A stretch of DNA of 64,000 nucleotides from Larkinella arboricola (GCF_003259745.1 NZ_QLMC01000002.1:62001-126000); one strand, 5' to 3'. Shown: positions 1 to 9,900, numbered from the stretch's first letter. Notes: a model not told the origin generated them from the sequence alone. Translations and numbers: made by a program.

Positions 1-1
1 T

Positions 2-1012
2 CTGAAGGTGACCGGCAAAGCCTTTACCCTGCTGACCGCCGAACCGAACAATTGGGAAGCGGGCGGAGCCGAAGGACAGGCTATTTTTAAACGGGGCCGG
101 TATTTTTATATGACGTATTCGGGCAACGCGTGTTGCGGAGCCAACTGTAATTATCAGGTCGGGCTGGCGCGGGCCGAAAAGCTTCAGGGACCGTGGGAGA
201 AATTTGCCGGGAATCCGGTGCTGGTCGGCGACGATACCTGGAAATGCCCCGGCCACGGAACCGTGGTTTCCACGCCCGATAACCGCTATTTTTACCTGCA
301 TCACGCCTACAACGGGGTTGATTTTACCCAGACTGGTCGGCAGGGCGTTTTAAGTGAACTGGTCTGGAACAACCAGACAGGCTGGCCAGTTTTTCGCTAC
401 GGAACCGCCACGCCCGCCCAGGCCGAATCGCCCGCCAAAACCGTTCAGAAAAACAAACGGGATGTAACCGTCGATTTTGCCAACCAGACGACGGACGTGC
501 CCTGGGTGTGGGACGTTAGCCAGCCGAAACCAGCATTTGCTGTCGAATCCGGGGCGCTACAACTGCAAAATACCGGCTCACAACCCGCCGGGAGTTTTCT
601 GGGGCTGGTAATCAAAAACGGCACGTATTTACTCTCGGCTACGGTGGACCCCAAACCCGATGTGCTGCAAAGCGTCAGTTTGTACGGCGACGCCAAAAAC
701 GCCCTGGGGCTGGGTGTCCGCGAGGGAACGCTGGAACTCTGGCAGGTGAAGGACGGGGTGCGGCAGGTGCTGAAATCCCAGCCGTTGCCCGCTACTTCGG
801 CTCCGGTTACGCTGCAACTCAAAAGCCGTTTCGGCCAGTTTTACGATTTTTACTGGATACTGGGAGGAGACAAACCCAAACCATTCACCTCCTCGCCGGT
901 CGATGGGGCTTTTCTGCCCCGCTGGGACCGGGCTCCGCGGGTGGGCCTGAGTGTTTCGGGCGAACAGCAAGGTAGCGGCTCGGTGCGGTCGGTTGATTTA
1001 CGGTATGAGTAA
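2..1012 (+). CDS. Glycoside hydrolase family 43 enzyme, 3' part only
   Basis: The frame is open to the window edge, so the true start lies outside; the first in-window start (GTG at 8) is internal. The visible part carries the second half of a GH43 five-bladed propeller. AEGQAIFKRGRYF resembles the family segment holding the general-acid Glu, followed by YMTYSG, and PGHGTVV holds the His conserved in the propeller core. From about residue 150 a beta-sandwich follows, as in GH43 enzymes with a C-terminal concanavalin-like domain. GH43 enzymes cut arabinose- or xylose-containing glycans; the exact substrate cannot be told. The gene is convergent with the GH5-like gene, 8 bp away. Confidence 0.8.
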   Translation: MKVTGKAFTLLTAEPNNWEAGGAEGQAIFKRGRYFYMTYSGNACCGANCNYQVGLARAEKLQGPWEKFAGNPVLVGDDTWKCPGHGTVVSTPDNRYFYLHHAYNGVDFTQTGRQGVLSELVWNNQTGWPVFRYGTATPAQAESPAKTVQKNKRDVTVDFANQTTDVPWVWDVSQPKPAFAVESGALQLQNTGSQPAGSFLGLVIKNGTYLLSATVDPKPDVLQSVSLYGDAKNALGLGVREGTLELWQVKDGVRQVLKSQPLPATSAPVTLQLKSRFGQFYDFYWILGGDKPKPFTSSPVDGAFLPRWDRAPRVGLSVSGEQQGSGSVRSVDLRYE

Positions 1013-1020
1013 ACCGGTTT

Positions 1021-2181
1021 TCAGGGCAAGCCACCGGTTATTTCCTTCAGGTAATCGAAGAAGGCTTTTTTGCGCGGGGAGCTGATCTGCCAGTTGATCG
1101 GCGGGGATTGATAACCGTCGTTGAAGCCTTCGTCCTTCATGCGGTAATCGAAAAGGCCCCAGGATGCGTAGGCACTGGTGGCAGCCTGAAAGTTGTTAGC
1201 CGGTTTGTCGAAGTCGAAATGGTCGTCTTCGTTAAACACAATGGGCATGGGGCGGTAACCGGCTACGGCGCGGGTCTGCTGCACCATTTCCGCAATCCGG
1301 GCCGGATCTTTCACGCCATTACCGTGGAGGAGCAGAAAGTCGGCTTCGTGCACGACGTTCTCCCGAGGAATCTTGCCTCCGCTATAGCTGGTACTGACCA
1401 GAAACCGGTGGCCCCGGATTTTTTTGGCTTTCACCCGTTGAATGAGTTCGTGTACGCGCTCCGGTTTCAGAATGTCGTGGTCGTACCGGATGTCGCACTC
1501 GTTGTTAATTTCGATCAGGACATTGCGGTAACCTAGGTCGGCCAGCGTTTCGATAATATTGTCAACGGAGCGGATGATAGCGGCTTCGTTTTTCAGGTAT
1601 TGATCCTGCCCGAAATAAAACAGCCCTACGATTACGACCATGCCCAGTTCGTCGGCTTTGTCCAGAATCTTTTTCAACCGATTATAATAATGTGGATTCC
1701 AGGTGCCATCGGGGTTAAACATGGAGTTGACCCACGGTTGGTGTTCGACAGAATAGCCTTCCGGACTGCCACCCTGCAAGTTGAGGGTAAAGGCCAGCAA
1801 ACCGTGGGCTTTCCAGACGGGCATGGCGGCTATGAATTCGTCGGTATTGCGGTTGGCGTCCCAGGTTTTGGTGTCGGGATACGCCCACCGGGAACGGCTT
1901 TCGGTGTTTTGGTCATCGAAAATCCCCTGCACCAGACGCGCATTAGGCAGTAAACCCTCAATCCTGTAGCCGTTCCAGCTACGGCCCTGAAACGTCGGTT
2001 TTCCGTTGATGTAGAACTGATCGCCCACGATGGAAACCGTCGTTTTTCGCCTGGGCGGTTTTATTTTTTGCCCGTAAACCGTGGAATGAAAAAACAGGAA
2101 ACCGGTGAGCAGGGTCAGCAGAAGCGAGCGATACAGGATCATGATGGTTCGGGAATAGGCTTTGGCTGACAAGGTATTCAT
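1021..2181 (-). CDS. Secreted GH5-like (cellulase superfamily) glycoside hydrolase
   Basis: Full ORF of 386 aa. An internal ATG at 2142 starts exactly at a signal peptide (MILYRSLLLTLL, cleavage near VYGQ) and may be the real start. After it comes a TIM-barrel-like protein: IEINNECD contains the Asn-Glu pair typical of the acid/base of clan GH-A enzymes, and PIVFNEDDH near residue 310 offers a candidate nucleophile Glu. GH5-like assignment rests on these motifs and general layout, so family is likely but substrate is unknown. With the adjacent GH43 gene it suggests a small glycan-degrading locus continuing to the left. Confidence 0.7.
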   Translation of the reverse strand: MNTLSAKAYSRTIMILYRSLLLTLLTGFLFFHSTVYGQKIKPPRRKTTVSIVGDQFYINGKPTFQGRSWNGYRIEGLLPNARLVQGIFDDQNTESRSRWAYPDTKTWDANRNTDEFIAAMPVWKAHGLLAFTLNLQGGSPEGYSVEHQPWVNSMFNPDGTWNPHYYNRLKKILDKADELGMVVIVGLFYFGQDQYLKNEAAIIRSVDNIIETLADLGYRNVLIEINNECDIRYDHDILKPERVHELIQRVKAKKIRGHRFLVSTSYSGGKIPRENVVHEADFLLLHGNGVKDPARIAEMVQQTRAVAGYRPMPIVFNEDDHFDFDKPANNFQAATSAYASWGLFDYRMKDEGFNDGYQSPPINWQISSPRKKAFFDYLKEITGGLP

Positions 2182-2195
2182 TTCCCGAAAGAAAG

Positions 2196-2218
2196 AAAAA
2201 AGGCACCTTGTGGGTGCC
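2196..2218 (-). terminator. Rho-independent terminator of the LTxxQ lipoprotein gene
   Basis: Read on the minus strand: GGCACC, loop CACAA, GGTGCC, then six T. It lies 10 bp after the stop of the 2228 gene and just before the GH5-like start. Confidence 0.85.
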
Positions 2219-2227
2219 CTGTGTTCA

Positions 2228-2620
2228 TTAGCTTCGCCGGTCGTTGTAGCCCCGGCTGCGCTCCAGTTCCTGAAGCCGGTCGCGCTGGCGTGATGTCAGG
2301 ACGGAAAGCAGGTCGCGCCGTTTTTGTCTTTGTAGTTCCCGAAATTCCCGGCGGTCACTGCGTTCCGTACGGGTCAGGCCCCGGCGTTCGTACCGTTCCT
2401 GAATATCTCTGATCTGGCGTTTCTGGCGGTTGGTTAATTTCAGTTCGTTCTGCCAGCGTTCCAGCTTGTTCTCCAGCGGAATTTCCCGGACGTTAGGATT
2501 GTCGTACCGGCCGTAGCGATTATCGCGCCGGTCATACCGATCACTGGTTGTGGCCTTCTGCGTGGTACAGCCGCCAATCATCAGGCCCGTAGCCGCTACC
2601 AGAATCATTATCTTTTTCAT
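2228..2620 (-). CDS. Small Spy/CpxP-like (LTxxQ) lipoprotein
   Basis: Start chosen at the ATG at 2620, because MKKIMILVAATG-LMIGGC is a clean lipoprotein signal with the lipobox Cys; an ATG four codons upstream (2632) is possible. The mature protein, about 110 aa, is very rich in Arg and Asp and has two LT-x-x-Q-type motifs (LTNRQKRQI and LTSRQRDRL), the hallmark of the Spy/CpxP periplasmic chaperone fold. Likely a periplasm-facing helical hairpin protein in envelope stress; no CpxRA-type genes are adjacent. Monocistronic, with its own terminator. Confidence 0.65.
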   Translation of the reverse strand: MKKIMILVAATGLMIGGCTTQKATTSDRYDRRDNRYGRYDNPNVREIPLENKLERWQNELKLTNRQKRQIRDIQERYERRGLTRTERSDRREFRELQRQKRRDLLSVLTSRQRDRLQELERSRGYNDRRS

Positions 2621-2705
2621 GTTCGTATCCATTGTTGGTTGATGTGTTTTGGATCACTCGTCGGAGCAAAGGTTTAACGACAACCCGAAAATTGACCTAA
2701 AACAT

Positions 2706-2744
2706 AATTAAAAAGCCCCCGGAAGGTCCGGGGGCTTTTTAATT
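2706..2744. terminator. Strong bidirectional terminator
   Basis: An 18-bp perfect stem (left arm 2706-2723, right arm 2727-2744) with a 3-nt loop: A-rich left flank, GC core GCCCCCGG, T-rich right flank. It ends the small membrane-protein gene at 2766 on the minus strand. Confidence 0.85.
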
Positions 2745-2765
2745 ATAGTAGTTGATTACGTCCGG

Positions 2766-2930
2766 CTATACAACCCGATCTCCTCGAATCAATCGTAAGA
2801 TAATGGCAATAACGGCAATCACTAACAGAACGTGAATGATGTTGCCCATACCAAAGCTGCTAAAACCTAACAATCCGACTAACCAAAGGATGATCAAGAC
2901 CACCGCAATGACATAAAGCAAATTTCCCAT
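2766..2930 (-). CDS. Lmo0937/DUF5670-family small membrane protein
   Basis: 54 aa from the ATG at 2930, preceded by AGGAAA. A longer reading from 3002 adds 24 residues without family character. The sequence MGNLLYVIAVVLIILWLVG then FSSFGMG then HVLLVIAVIAIILRLI gives two hydrophobic helices joined by a short glycine-rich turn, the pattern of the lmo0937/DUF5670 family common in Bacteroidota. Function unknown; members are usually monocistronic and abundant in multiple copies. Confidence 0.75.
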   Translation of the reverse strand: MGNLLYVIAVVLIILWLVGLLGFSSFGMGNIIHVLLVIAVIAIILRLIRGDRVV

Positions 2931-3111
2931 GACGTTTCCTAGTTTTGGTGAATGATACTTGTGTACGTCCAGATATAGAGAAAAATGCGTGCCAAAGCCC
3001 AAAAGGGTCGTTTTTAGGCTAAAATAGTAGTTTTATGAAAAAAGTTGTACCGAAAGATGGGACAATCCAGTTCCCAATTGTGGAAAATATTTCCCATGTG
3101 GTAACAAAAAT

Positions 3112-3141
3112 AAAAGCCCCGGACGTATGGCCGGGGCTTTT
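3112..3141 (-). terminator. Terminator of the groS-groL operon
   Basis: 11-bp stem (3112-3122 with 3131-3141), GC core GCCCCGG, flanked by A and T runs, 25 bp after the groL stop. Confidence 0.85.
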
Positions 3142-3165
3142 GATTCGAAGTGAAGCGGTTGATGA

Positions 3166-4812
<1,647 letters not shown>

Positions 4813-4895
4813 TTAATGAGTTAACGTAATAAGAGTAAACGGTTTAACAGTCAGCCGGTTGCCGGTTTGTGGTGGCAACGGATGACGGTTTGCCA

Positions 4896-5189
4896 TTAAA
4901 CAATGGCAAAAATGTCTGACTCACGCATAATGAGGTATTCTTTGCCTTCCACGGTGATTTCCGTACCGGCATATTTGCCGTACAGCACCGTGTCGCCTAC
5001 CTGAACGGTCAGCGGCTCATCCTTTTTACCCGTACCAACGGCTACAATCGTTCCGCGCTGGGGTTTTTCTTTGGCCGTATCAGGGATGATGATACCAAAT
5101 GCGGTTTTTTCTTCAGCAGGAGCTGGTTCAACCAGCACCCGGTCAGCCAACGGTCTTACGTTTACTTTACTTTCCGTTACTGCTTCCAT
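4896..5189 (-). CDS. groS: Co-chaperonin GroES (Hsp10)
   Basis: 97 aa. [18 protein letters not shown] opens the beta-barrel; the mobile loop [17 protein letters not shown] contains the hydrophobic III contact for GroEL. A roughly 9-residue N-terminal extension precedes the usual start of the fold. First gene of the groS-groL operon; a 7-bp inverted repeat at 5324-5354 lies upstream. Confidence 0.97.
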   Translation of the reverse strand: MEAVTESKVNVRPLADRVLVEPAPAEEKTAFGIIIPDTAKEKPQRGTIVAVGTGKKDEPLTVQVGDTVLYGKYAGTEITVEGKEYLIMRESDIFAIV

Positions 5190-5323
5190 AATTGGGCTTG
5201 TGTTTAAGAAGTTTAAATTGTGTTTTGGTTAATAAAGGCTCGATCCCAACGGCGAACCGTTTATTGTCGAACTGACGCACGTCACTGGTCACTTATTGTG
5301 CCAGAAGCTCTTTTTCCAAAAAG

Positions 5324-5354
5324 ACTGACAAAATTTCCGGTTTTAGGTGTCAGT
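5324..5354. promoter_or_regulatory. Inverted repeat upstream of groS, possible heat-shock operator
   Basis: ACTGACA at 5324-5330 and its exact complement TGTCAGT at 5348-5354, 17-bp spacer, 135-165 bp before the groS start and also within the upstream region of the divergent gene at 5486. No CIRCE element (TTAGCACTC/GAGTGCTAA) is present. Role is inferred from position only. Confidence 0.35.
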
Positions 5355-5485
5355 TTGGAAATCAATACGTTATAGCGTAGACCTTTTTGTTCCTGCAAAA
5401 ATCTACCAAACACTATTTGGCAGATTTTGATTTTTCATTAACTTACTAGATAACAAGTTTGAGTGTTTTTCTTGATAGAGTGGCT

Positions 5486-6211
5486 ATGAAAAAACTTCAG
5501 AAGGACTGGTTAACGCAAGGTTTGATTGATTTCGAGTACAAAAAGTTTGTCGTTCTGGCATATCTGCAACACGTTCAGCGGCACTTCTCTGACAAAAAGT
5601 TTTACCCGGATTTGCCGGAATTACGCGAGCATTATGAGTCGGGACTGCGGTTTCAGAATCATAAAGGTAAGCTTTCGGCCTCGTTTCCCAAGGACGCTAC
5701 CGGTATTAACCCCGAAAGTCTTACGGTACGGTACCAGCCCCGGCAGGAAGATGATGAGCTGATGACCGAAATTGATTCCATTATCAATTTTGCGCTGCCC
5801 CAATTTGGCCAGATGCTGACGAAAGGACAGCAAATGGTTGAGGAGCTCGAAGCGGCCCTGACGCTGACACCCATCGGGATGCTGCCGCTGCGCCGGAATG
5901 AAGGCTATCTATTTCTGCACTGGACTTCGCACGCGCAAACGCATATTTATTATTTCACCGTGAACTGGCCTGGGCTGGCCCTGCCGGGTTTGACGTTGAG
6001 CCAGTCGCAGACCATCCGGACGCGCTACATCGACTCCGTGCGGAAAGGAATCGGAACGACGTATGAAACCCTGAAGCTCGAGCTGATTCGCCAGCGACCT
6101 TACTTACCTAATCCGGCCACATACATGGTAGAGTCGAAACGTCGTCTGCCGCTGGAAGAAACGCTGCTCCCCATGGCCGGGCGGCTGGTCGAGCGGCAGG
6201 CACTGGAATGA
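5486..6211 (+). CDS. Conserved hypothetical protein
   Basis: 241 aa from the ATG at 5486 (MKKLQKDWLTQGL); a TTG at 5459 in the same frame would add nine residues. No signal peptide or membrane segment. Amphipathic, mixed alpha/beta composition with a His- and aromatic-rich middle (FLHWTSHAQTHIYYF). Divergent from groS. I do not recognise the family; such a protein next to groSL could share its promoter region but nothing in the sequence tells its job. Confidence 0.75.
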   Translation: MKKLQKDWLTQGLIDFEYKKFVVLAYLQHVQRHFSDKKFYPDLPELREHYESGLRFQNHKGKLSASFPKDATGINPESLTVRYQPRQEDDELMTEIDSIINFALPQFGQMLTKGQQMVEELEAALTLTPIGMLPLRRNEGYLFLHWTSHAQTHIYYFTVNWPGLALPGLTLSQSQTIRTRYIDSVRKGIGTTYETLKLELIRQRPYLPNPATYMVESKRRLPLEETLLPMAGRLVERQALE

Positions 6212-6222
6212 AATTTAGAAAT

Positions 6223-6310
6223 GTTATTTCGCGGAGTTGAGCGGAGTTTTCAGAGCTTAGCAGAGGTTCCGCTTAACTCTCTTTTACTCCGCTCAACTCC
6301 GCGAAATAAC
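6223..6310. repeat. Intergenic 10-bp-phased hairpin, CGGAGTTGAG family
   Basis: A 25-bp perfect inverted repeat (6223-6247 with 6286-6310) between two convergent genes. From 6231 to 6310 the sequence can be cut into eight 10-bp units (GCGGAGTTGA, GCGGAGTTTT, CAGAGCTTAG and so on to GCTCAACTCC). No T-tract follows either arm. It could stop transcription from both sides through its stem alone. Confidence 0.8.
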
Positions 6311-6317
6311 TAACCTC

Positions 6318-7202
6318 TTAGACCGGTTCAATATGTACCAGTACATCATACACCGCTGGTTTGGCTTCCAGAATGGCGTCTTTGACAGCGTGTGCAATGT
6401 CGTGGCCCTGGCTGACGGTTAATTCGCCGGCAACTTGTACGTGCAGATCAATAAAATATTCAAAACCGGTTTTACGAACCCGGTATTTTTCAATTCCTTT
6501 GACGCCCGGAACAGCCATCGCTACGGTTTCCAGTTCGCGTTTCCAGTCGCCAGCGGGCGCTTCGTCCATGATTTCTCCGAATGAGGGCCGGAAAATGTGG
6601 TAAGCGTTGTAAACGATAAATGCGGACGCCAGCAGGGCAGCCCAGTCGTCGGCACTCTCGTAACCCGGACCGCCAATCAAGGCAATGCTAATGCCCACAA
6701 AAGCCGTCAGGGAGGTGATGGCGTCGCTGCGGTGATGCCAGGCGTCGGCTTTTACAGCACTGCTTTCTACTTCGGCACCGACCTGCGCCACGCGCCGAAA
6801 TAGTATTTCCTTCACAATAACGACCACCGCCAGTACAATCAGCGTAAACGGAGCCGGGGTTTCGTGGGGAGTCCGGATATTTTCAATGCTTTGTATAGCA
6901 ATCAGAATGGCGGCAGCCAGCAGCGCCATCGACACCACCAGGGCCGCCAGCGGTTCGGCTTTGCCGTGGCCGAAAGGGTGGTTTTGGTCCGGAGCCCGGG
7001 CGGCTGTCCGCAGACCGACCCAGACAAAAACAGACGTTATAATGTCGGTGGCCGACTCCATCGCATCCGCAATCAGCGCGTAGGAGTTGCCCAGCCAGCC
7101 GGCCATTCCTTTAATCAGTACCAGCCCGACATTGACCGCAATGCCGACCAGGGTGGTTTTTTGCCCCCGTTCGGCCTGATGCGGTTTAATAGGTTCTTCC
7201 AT
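6318..7202 (-). CDS. Cation diffusion facilitator family metal exporter
   Basis: 294 aa, matching the FieF/YiiP length. Six hydrophobic segments (about residues 17-200) and a C-terminal cytoplasmic ferredoxin-like domain (about 210-294). The family block HPFGHGKAEPLAAL is intact at 75-88. By comparison with FieF the transport-site tetrad is E49, D53 (in ESATD), H156 and D160 (in HHRSD), so the first position is Glu instead of Asp. It exports divalent metal (Zn, Fe, Mn or Co) against protons; the metal cannot be assigned. Single gene between two phased hairpin repeats. Confidence 0.9.
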   Translation of the reverse strand: MEEPIKPHQAERGQKTTLVGIAVNVGLVLIKGMAGWLGNSYALIADAMESATDIITSVFVWVGLRTAARAPDQNHPFGHGKAEPLAALVVSMALLAAAILIAIQSIENIRTPHETPAPFTLIVLAVVVIVKEILFRRVAQVGAEVESSAVKADAWHHRSDAITSLTAFVGISIALIGGPGYESADDWAALLASAFIVYNAYHIFRPSFGEIMDEAPAGDWKRELETVAMAVPGVKGIEKYRVRKTGFEYFIDLHVQVAGELTVSQGHDIAHAVKDAILEAKPAVYDVLVHIEPV

Positions 7203-7257
7203 GTTGGGTAAATCTGAAAAGAATTGTTTCGCAGCGTAAAAAGAAGGTAGCGGTGGC

Positions 7258-7282
7258 TCCGCTTAACTCATTATTGCTCCGC
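7258..7282. repeat. Partial second copy of the CGGAGTTGAG-family repeat
   Basis: TCCGCTTAACTC at 7258-7269 followed by GCTCCGC at 7276-7282 matches the right half of the repeat at 6223-6310. The flanks (GTAGCG and CGCTAC) give only a short stem. It looks like a decayed copy on the other side of the CDF gene. Confidence 0.55.
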
Positions 7283-7294
7283 GCTACAACGTCT

Positions 7295-8158
7295 TCACAA
7301 CGGTAATTTAAAATAATCTTGTCCCATCTGAATAACGAACCCGGCTTTCTCATAGAGGTGCAGGGCCACTTCGTTGGAGGAATCCACTTCGATCATGATG
7401 GTTTCGGCCCGGGTGTCGTGCCGGAGCAGCTCCAGCGTCTGATGCAGAATGCGTTTCCCAAAACCTTTGCCCTGCTGATCAGGACACACGCCCAGACCGA
7501 TGATCCAGGCCGTTGTCCGTTCAAAATTAACGGCTACCATGCCCACCGTCTGACCGTCGAGCGTGGCAATGTATTGCGTCAGGTGGGGCGTATAAATGGT
7601 CGTTTCCAGTATCTGGCGGGCTTCGTCGGTGGTGCCTCCAAAAATAGAACGGCTTAGTTCGATTAGAGGTTCCAGTTCGTCCAGCGTGGCTTCGGTGAGT
7701 TTGAGTGAGGGGATAGGGGCCGACGGAAGCCAGGTTGAAGGCTGCCAGACCAGTTGGTATTCGGTATTGGAGTAAACGGCGCCCAGGTGTCGGACAAACG
7801 CCTGGCCGGACTCCGACGCCCGCTCGGTAATCAGCAGGGCGTGCTGGTAGCCAAACGTGCGGACTTCCTCGGCGGCCACGTCGAGCAGCAGCGAAAAACA
7901 GCCTTTACGCCGGGCTTTGGGGAGGGTGTACCCACTGTATTCGACCTGGCTGGTGGAGGGAGCAAAGGCCGACAGAACGGCGATCAGCACCCCATCGTTG
8001 TACAGCAGAAACCAGTGGCGCATGGTCGGGAAAAAGTTCATGGATTTGTCCCAGTGCATACTGCCTTTCAACCCACCTTCGGATTTACAGAGGATTTCCA
8101 GAGCCTGGGCGGCTAGTTGCTGTTCTGAATCCAGCTCAGTCAGTGACAAAATTTTCAT
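7295..8158 (-). CDS. Tandem-domain GNAT acetyltransferase
   Basis: 287 aa with two GNAT folds. The N-terminal one (about 1-140) has a weakened acetyl-CoA loop, KARRKGCFSLLL. The C-terminal one (about 150-287) has a complete loop, VCPDQQGKGFGKRIL, and the usual NEVALHLYEKAGF motif. It probably acetylates an amino group of a small molecule or protein using only the second domain. This two-domain layout is like mycothiol synthase, but the substrate is unknown. Confidence 0.85.
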   Translation of the reverse strand: MKILSLTELDSEQQLAAQALEILCKSEGGLKGSMHWDKSMNFFPTMRHWFLLYNDGVLIAVLSAFAPSTSQVEYSGYTLPKARRKGCFSLLLDVAAEEVRTFGYQHALLITERASESGQAFVRHLGAVYSNTEYQLVWQPSTWLPSAPIPSLKLTEATLDELEPLIELSRSIFGGTTDEARQILETTIYTPHLTQYIATLDGQTVGMVAVNFERTTAWIIGLGVCPDQQGKGFGKRILHQTLELLRHDTRAETIMIEVDSSNEVALHLYEKAGFVIQMGQDYFKLPL

Positions 8159-8509
8159 ACCGTAAACATAACTCCGAAAAAGAGAAAAACCGGGCAGATG
8201 GGGCTCCGACAGTCTCCTGTCTGCCTAAACCTGATCGTGGGCAAACGGTTTTCCGGCTTTCCTATCCGGATCGACCGGTTGTACGTTTCCTGCCAGTTTT
8301 CGACCGATTTTTAGTTTCCAGATTTTTTGTCCAGCGGATGCAACATTGGCAGGTCAGGTCTTGTCAATTAAGCATCTTCTCAGCATCAGCCCCGTTGAGT
8401 TGCTGCACTGTCCATTCCGGGACGTCCGGTGTCCAGTAATGGACGAATTCTTGGTAACCTAAGCGCAAAATCCCCGATTTCAACCTAAACGCCCCAGTTT
8501 CTGAATTTG
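8159..8509. other. Non-coding stretch between divergent genes
   Basis: About 350 bp without a credible gene; a plus-strand open frame (8143-8439) has random-looking Ser/Arg/Phe-rich composition. A weak inverted repeat GGCAGA/TCTGCC lies near 8195-8225. The downstream end leads into the palindrome at 8510. Confidence 0.5.
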
Positions 8510-8527
8510 GCAGAACATTTGTTCTGC
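8510..8527. promoter_or_regulatory. Palindromic operator-like site, copy 1
   Basis: GCAGAACATTTGTTCTGC: two perfect 8-bp half-sites around TT, 52 bp before the start of the secreted-protein gene. A 15/18-identical site sits at 9520-9537 before the PadR gene, suggesting one shared regulator. Confidence 0.55.
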
Positions 8528-8579
8528 AAAGGTTGAACTAATTTATTTCTATATCCAACTTTCGTAAACAACAAGCACA

Positions 8580-9299
8580 ATGGACATCAAAACGCTTCCC
8601 CAGCCCTTCTTTCACGGTCTGCAACGCCTGCTGATCGCCTGTTTGGTCATGACCAGTCTGGCGGCCAGCGCCCAATCCGATTATTACGCCCGAACCGACT
8701 CGACGAAAGCCTACTGGAAACTTCAGACCGATGCCGCGAGTCAGAAAACGCTGATCCGTTTTTTTAACCACCGCCACGAACCGGTCTATCAGGAAACCTT
8801 ATCGGGCCGGTATGTAAAACTGACTCCGCGCAACATCCGCCTGTTTGATCAAATGCTGCAACGGTTGGTTACCAACCAGTTGGTGTCGGCACAGGTAAAA
8901 AGCCACGAGTTAGTTGCCAGCAGTACCAATGTGCCCCGGCAGGCGGTTTCAACGTATTTGGAAAGGCCGGTATCCACCTCCTTCATCCTGGATTACCCAG
9001 AAAAGCCAGCGGGACTTAGCCCGTTGCGTTCGGATGTGGCGCTCAGCAACATCGGCAGATTGAAAATCCATACGTTGAACATACGGGAAGAACCTATTCT
9101 GGTAACGTTGCAGGACGATCAGGGGCGGTATGTTTATAAAGAAAAAACATCGCTGCTGAACTTCAATCGAACGCTGAATCTGACGCAACTACCGGAGGGC
9201 CGGTTCCGGCTGGAGGTCGACGGCTCCCAGAAAGACCATACCTACCAGTTGATCATTCAAGACAATCCCCGTTCCTACCAGCTTCGGGCAATCCGATGA
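8580..9299 (+). CDS. Secreted protein of unknown function
   Basis: 239 aa with a signal peptide (LLIACLVMTSLAASAQ, cleavage near residue 32). The C-terminal third (ILVTLQDDQGRYVYKE, then LPEGRFRLEVDG) has the alternating pattern of an Ig-like or T9SS-sorting-like beta-sandwich, but lacks clear sorting-domain motifs. Exported to periplasm or surface. Preceded by a palindrome shared with the next transcription unit (padR), so the two may be co-regulated. Confidence 0.75.
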   Translation: MDIKTLPQPFFHGLQRLLIACLVMTSLAASAQSDYYARTDSTKAYWKLQTDAASQKTLIRFFNHRHEPVYQETLSGRYVKLTPRNIRLFDQMLQRLVTNQLVSAQVKSHELVASSTNVPRQAVSTYLERPVSTSFILDYPEKPAGLSPLRSDVALSNIGRLKIHTLNIREEPILVTLQDDQGRYVYKEKTSLLNFNRTLNLTQLPEGRFRLEVDGSQKDHTYQLIIQDNPRSYQLRAIR

Positions 9300-9519
9300 C
9301 AGACTCCGGCGGTATGGGGTACGGTTACGGATAGCAGGTGTCTCTTAAGGCGTTCGTGATCGTGACAAACCTAACCGGCAGTATGCCCTGAAACCCGGTG
9401 AGTAAATCCGTAAAAACGATTTTTGCTGTTCGCGTTCGGACATTCAAACTGTACGAATTCGGACAGCATTTTTTGTGAAACTCCGCTAAATGGGCTGGAA
9501 TGGCTATTTTTTGTTTCTG

Positions 9520-9537
9520 GCAGCAGATTTGTTCTAC
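9520..9537. promoter_or_regulatory. Palindromic operator-like site, copy 2
   Basis: GCAGCAGATTTGTTCTAC, differing at three of 18 positions from the site at 8510 and sharing the preceding TTTCTG context. It ends 24 bp before the padR ATG, a position suited to autoregulation. Confidence 0.5.
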
Positions 9538-9561
9538 AGAAGTTAATTATATCTCCCGGCC

Positions 9562-9900
9562 ATGAGACGATCATACCTTGGTGAATTTGAAGAAGTAGTG
9601 CTGCTCACCGTGGCGGTTCTGGCCGAGGGAGCCTACGGTGTTGCCATCACCGACGAACTGGAGCGGCAAACGGGCCGGTCGGTCAGCATCAGCGCGGTTC
9701 ACGCGGCTTTACACCGACTCGAAGAAAAGGGGATGCTGAAGTCACACCTGGGCGAGGCCACCGCCGAACGGGGTGGTCGGCGCAAACGGCTTTTTACGGT
9801 TACGGTGCTGGGCAGCCGCACGCTGCACGACATCCGGGCGGTTCGCAAGCAACTCTGGGATTCGATTGCCCCGAATGGATTACCCGCTGTTAGTTTATGA
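9562..9900 (+). CDS. PadR-family transcriptional regulator
   Basis: 112 aa winged-helix protein: LGEFEEVVLLTVAVLAEGAYGVAI starts the domain, the recognition helix is SISAVHAALHRLEEKGML, and the wing contains ERGGRRKRLFTVT. Its stop codon overlaps the ATG of the permease gene (ATGA at 9897-9900), so the two are translated together. PadR proteins are repressors that respond to small molecules or membrane stress; here the likely target is its own promoter, via the palindrome at 9520. Confidence 0.92.
   Translation: MRRSYLGEFEEVVLLTVAVLAEGAYGVAITDELERQTGRSVSISAVHAALHRLEEKGMLKSHLGEATAERGGRRKRLFTVTVLGSRTLHDIRAVRKQLWDSIAPNGLPAVSL

Noticed and set aside
8143-8439. Open frame of 98 codons between divergent genes
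   Set aside because: Overlaps the GNAT start on the other strand, has random composition and no family pattern.
8510-8527. LexA (SOS) box
   Set aside because: Core GAAC-N4-GTTC fits, but no lexA, recA or repair gene is next to it, and the paired copy before padR explains it better.
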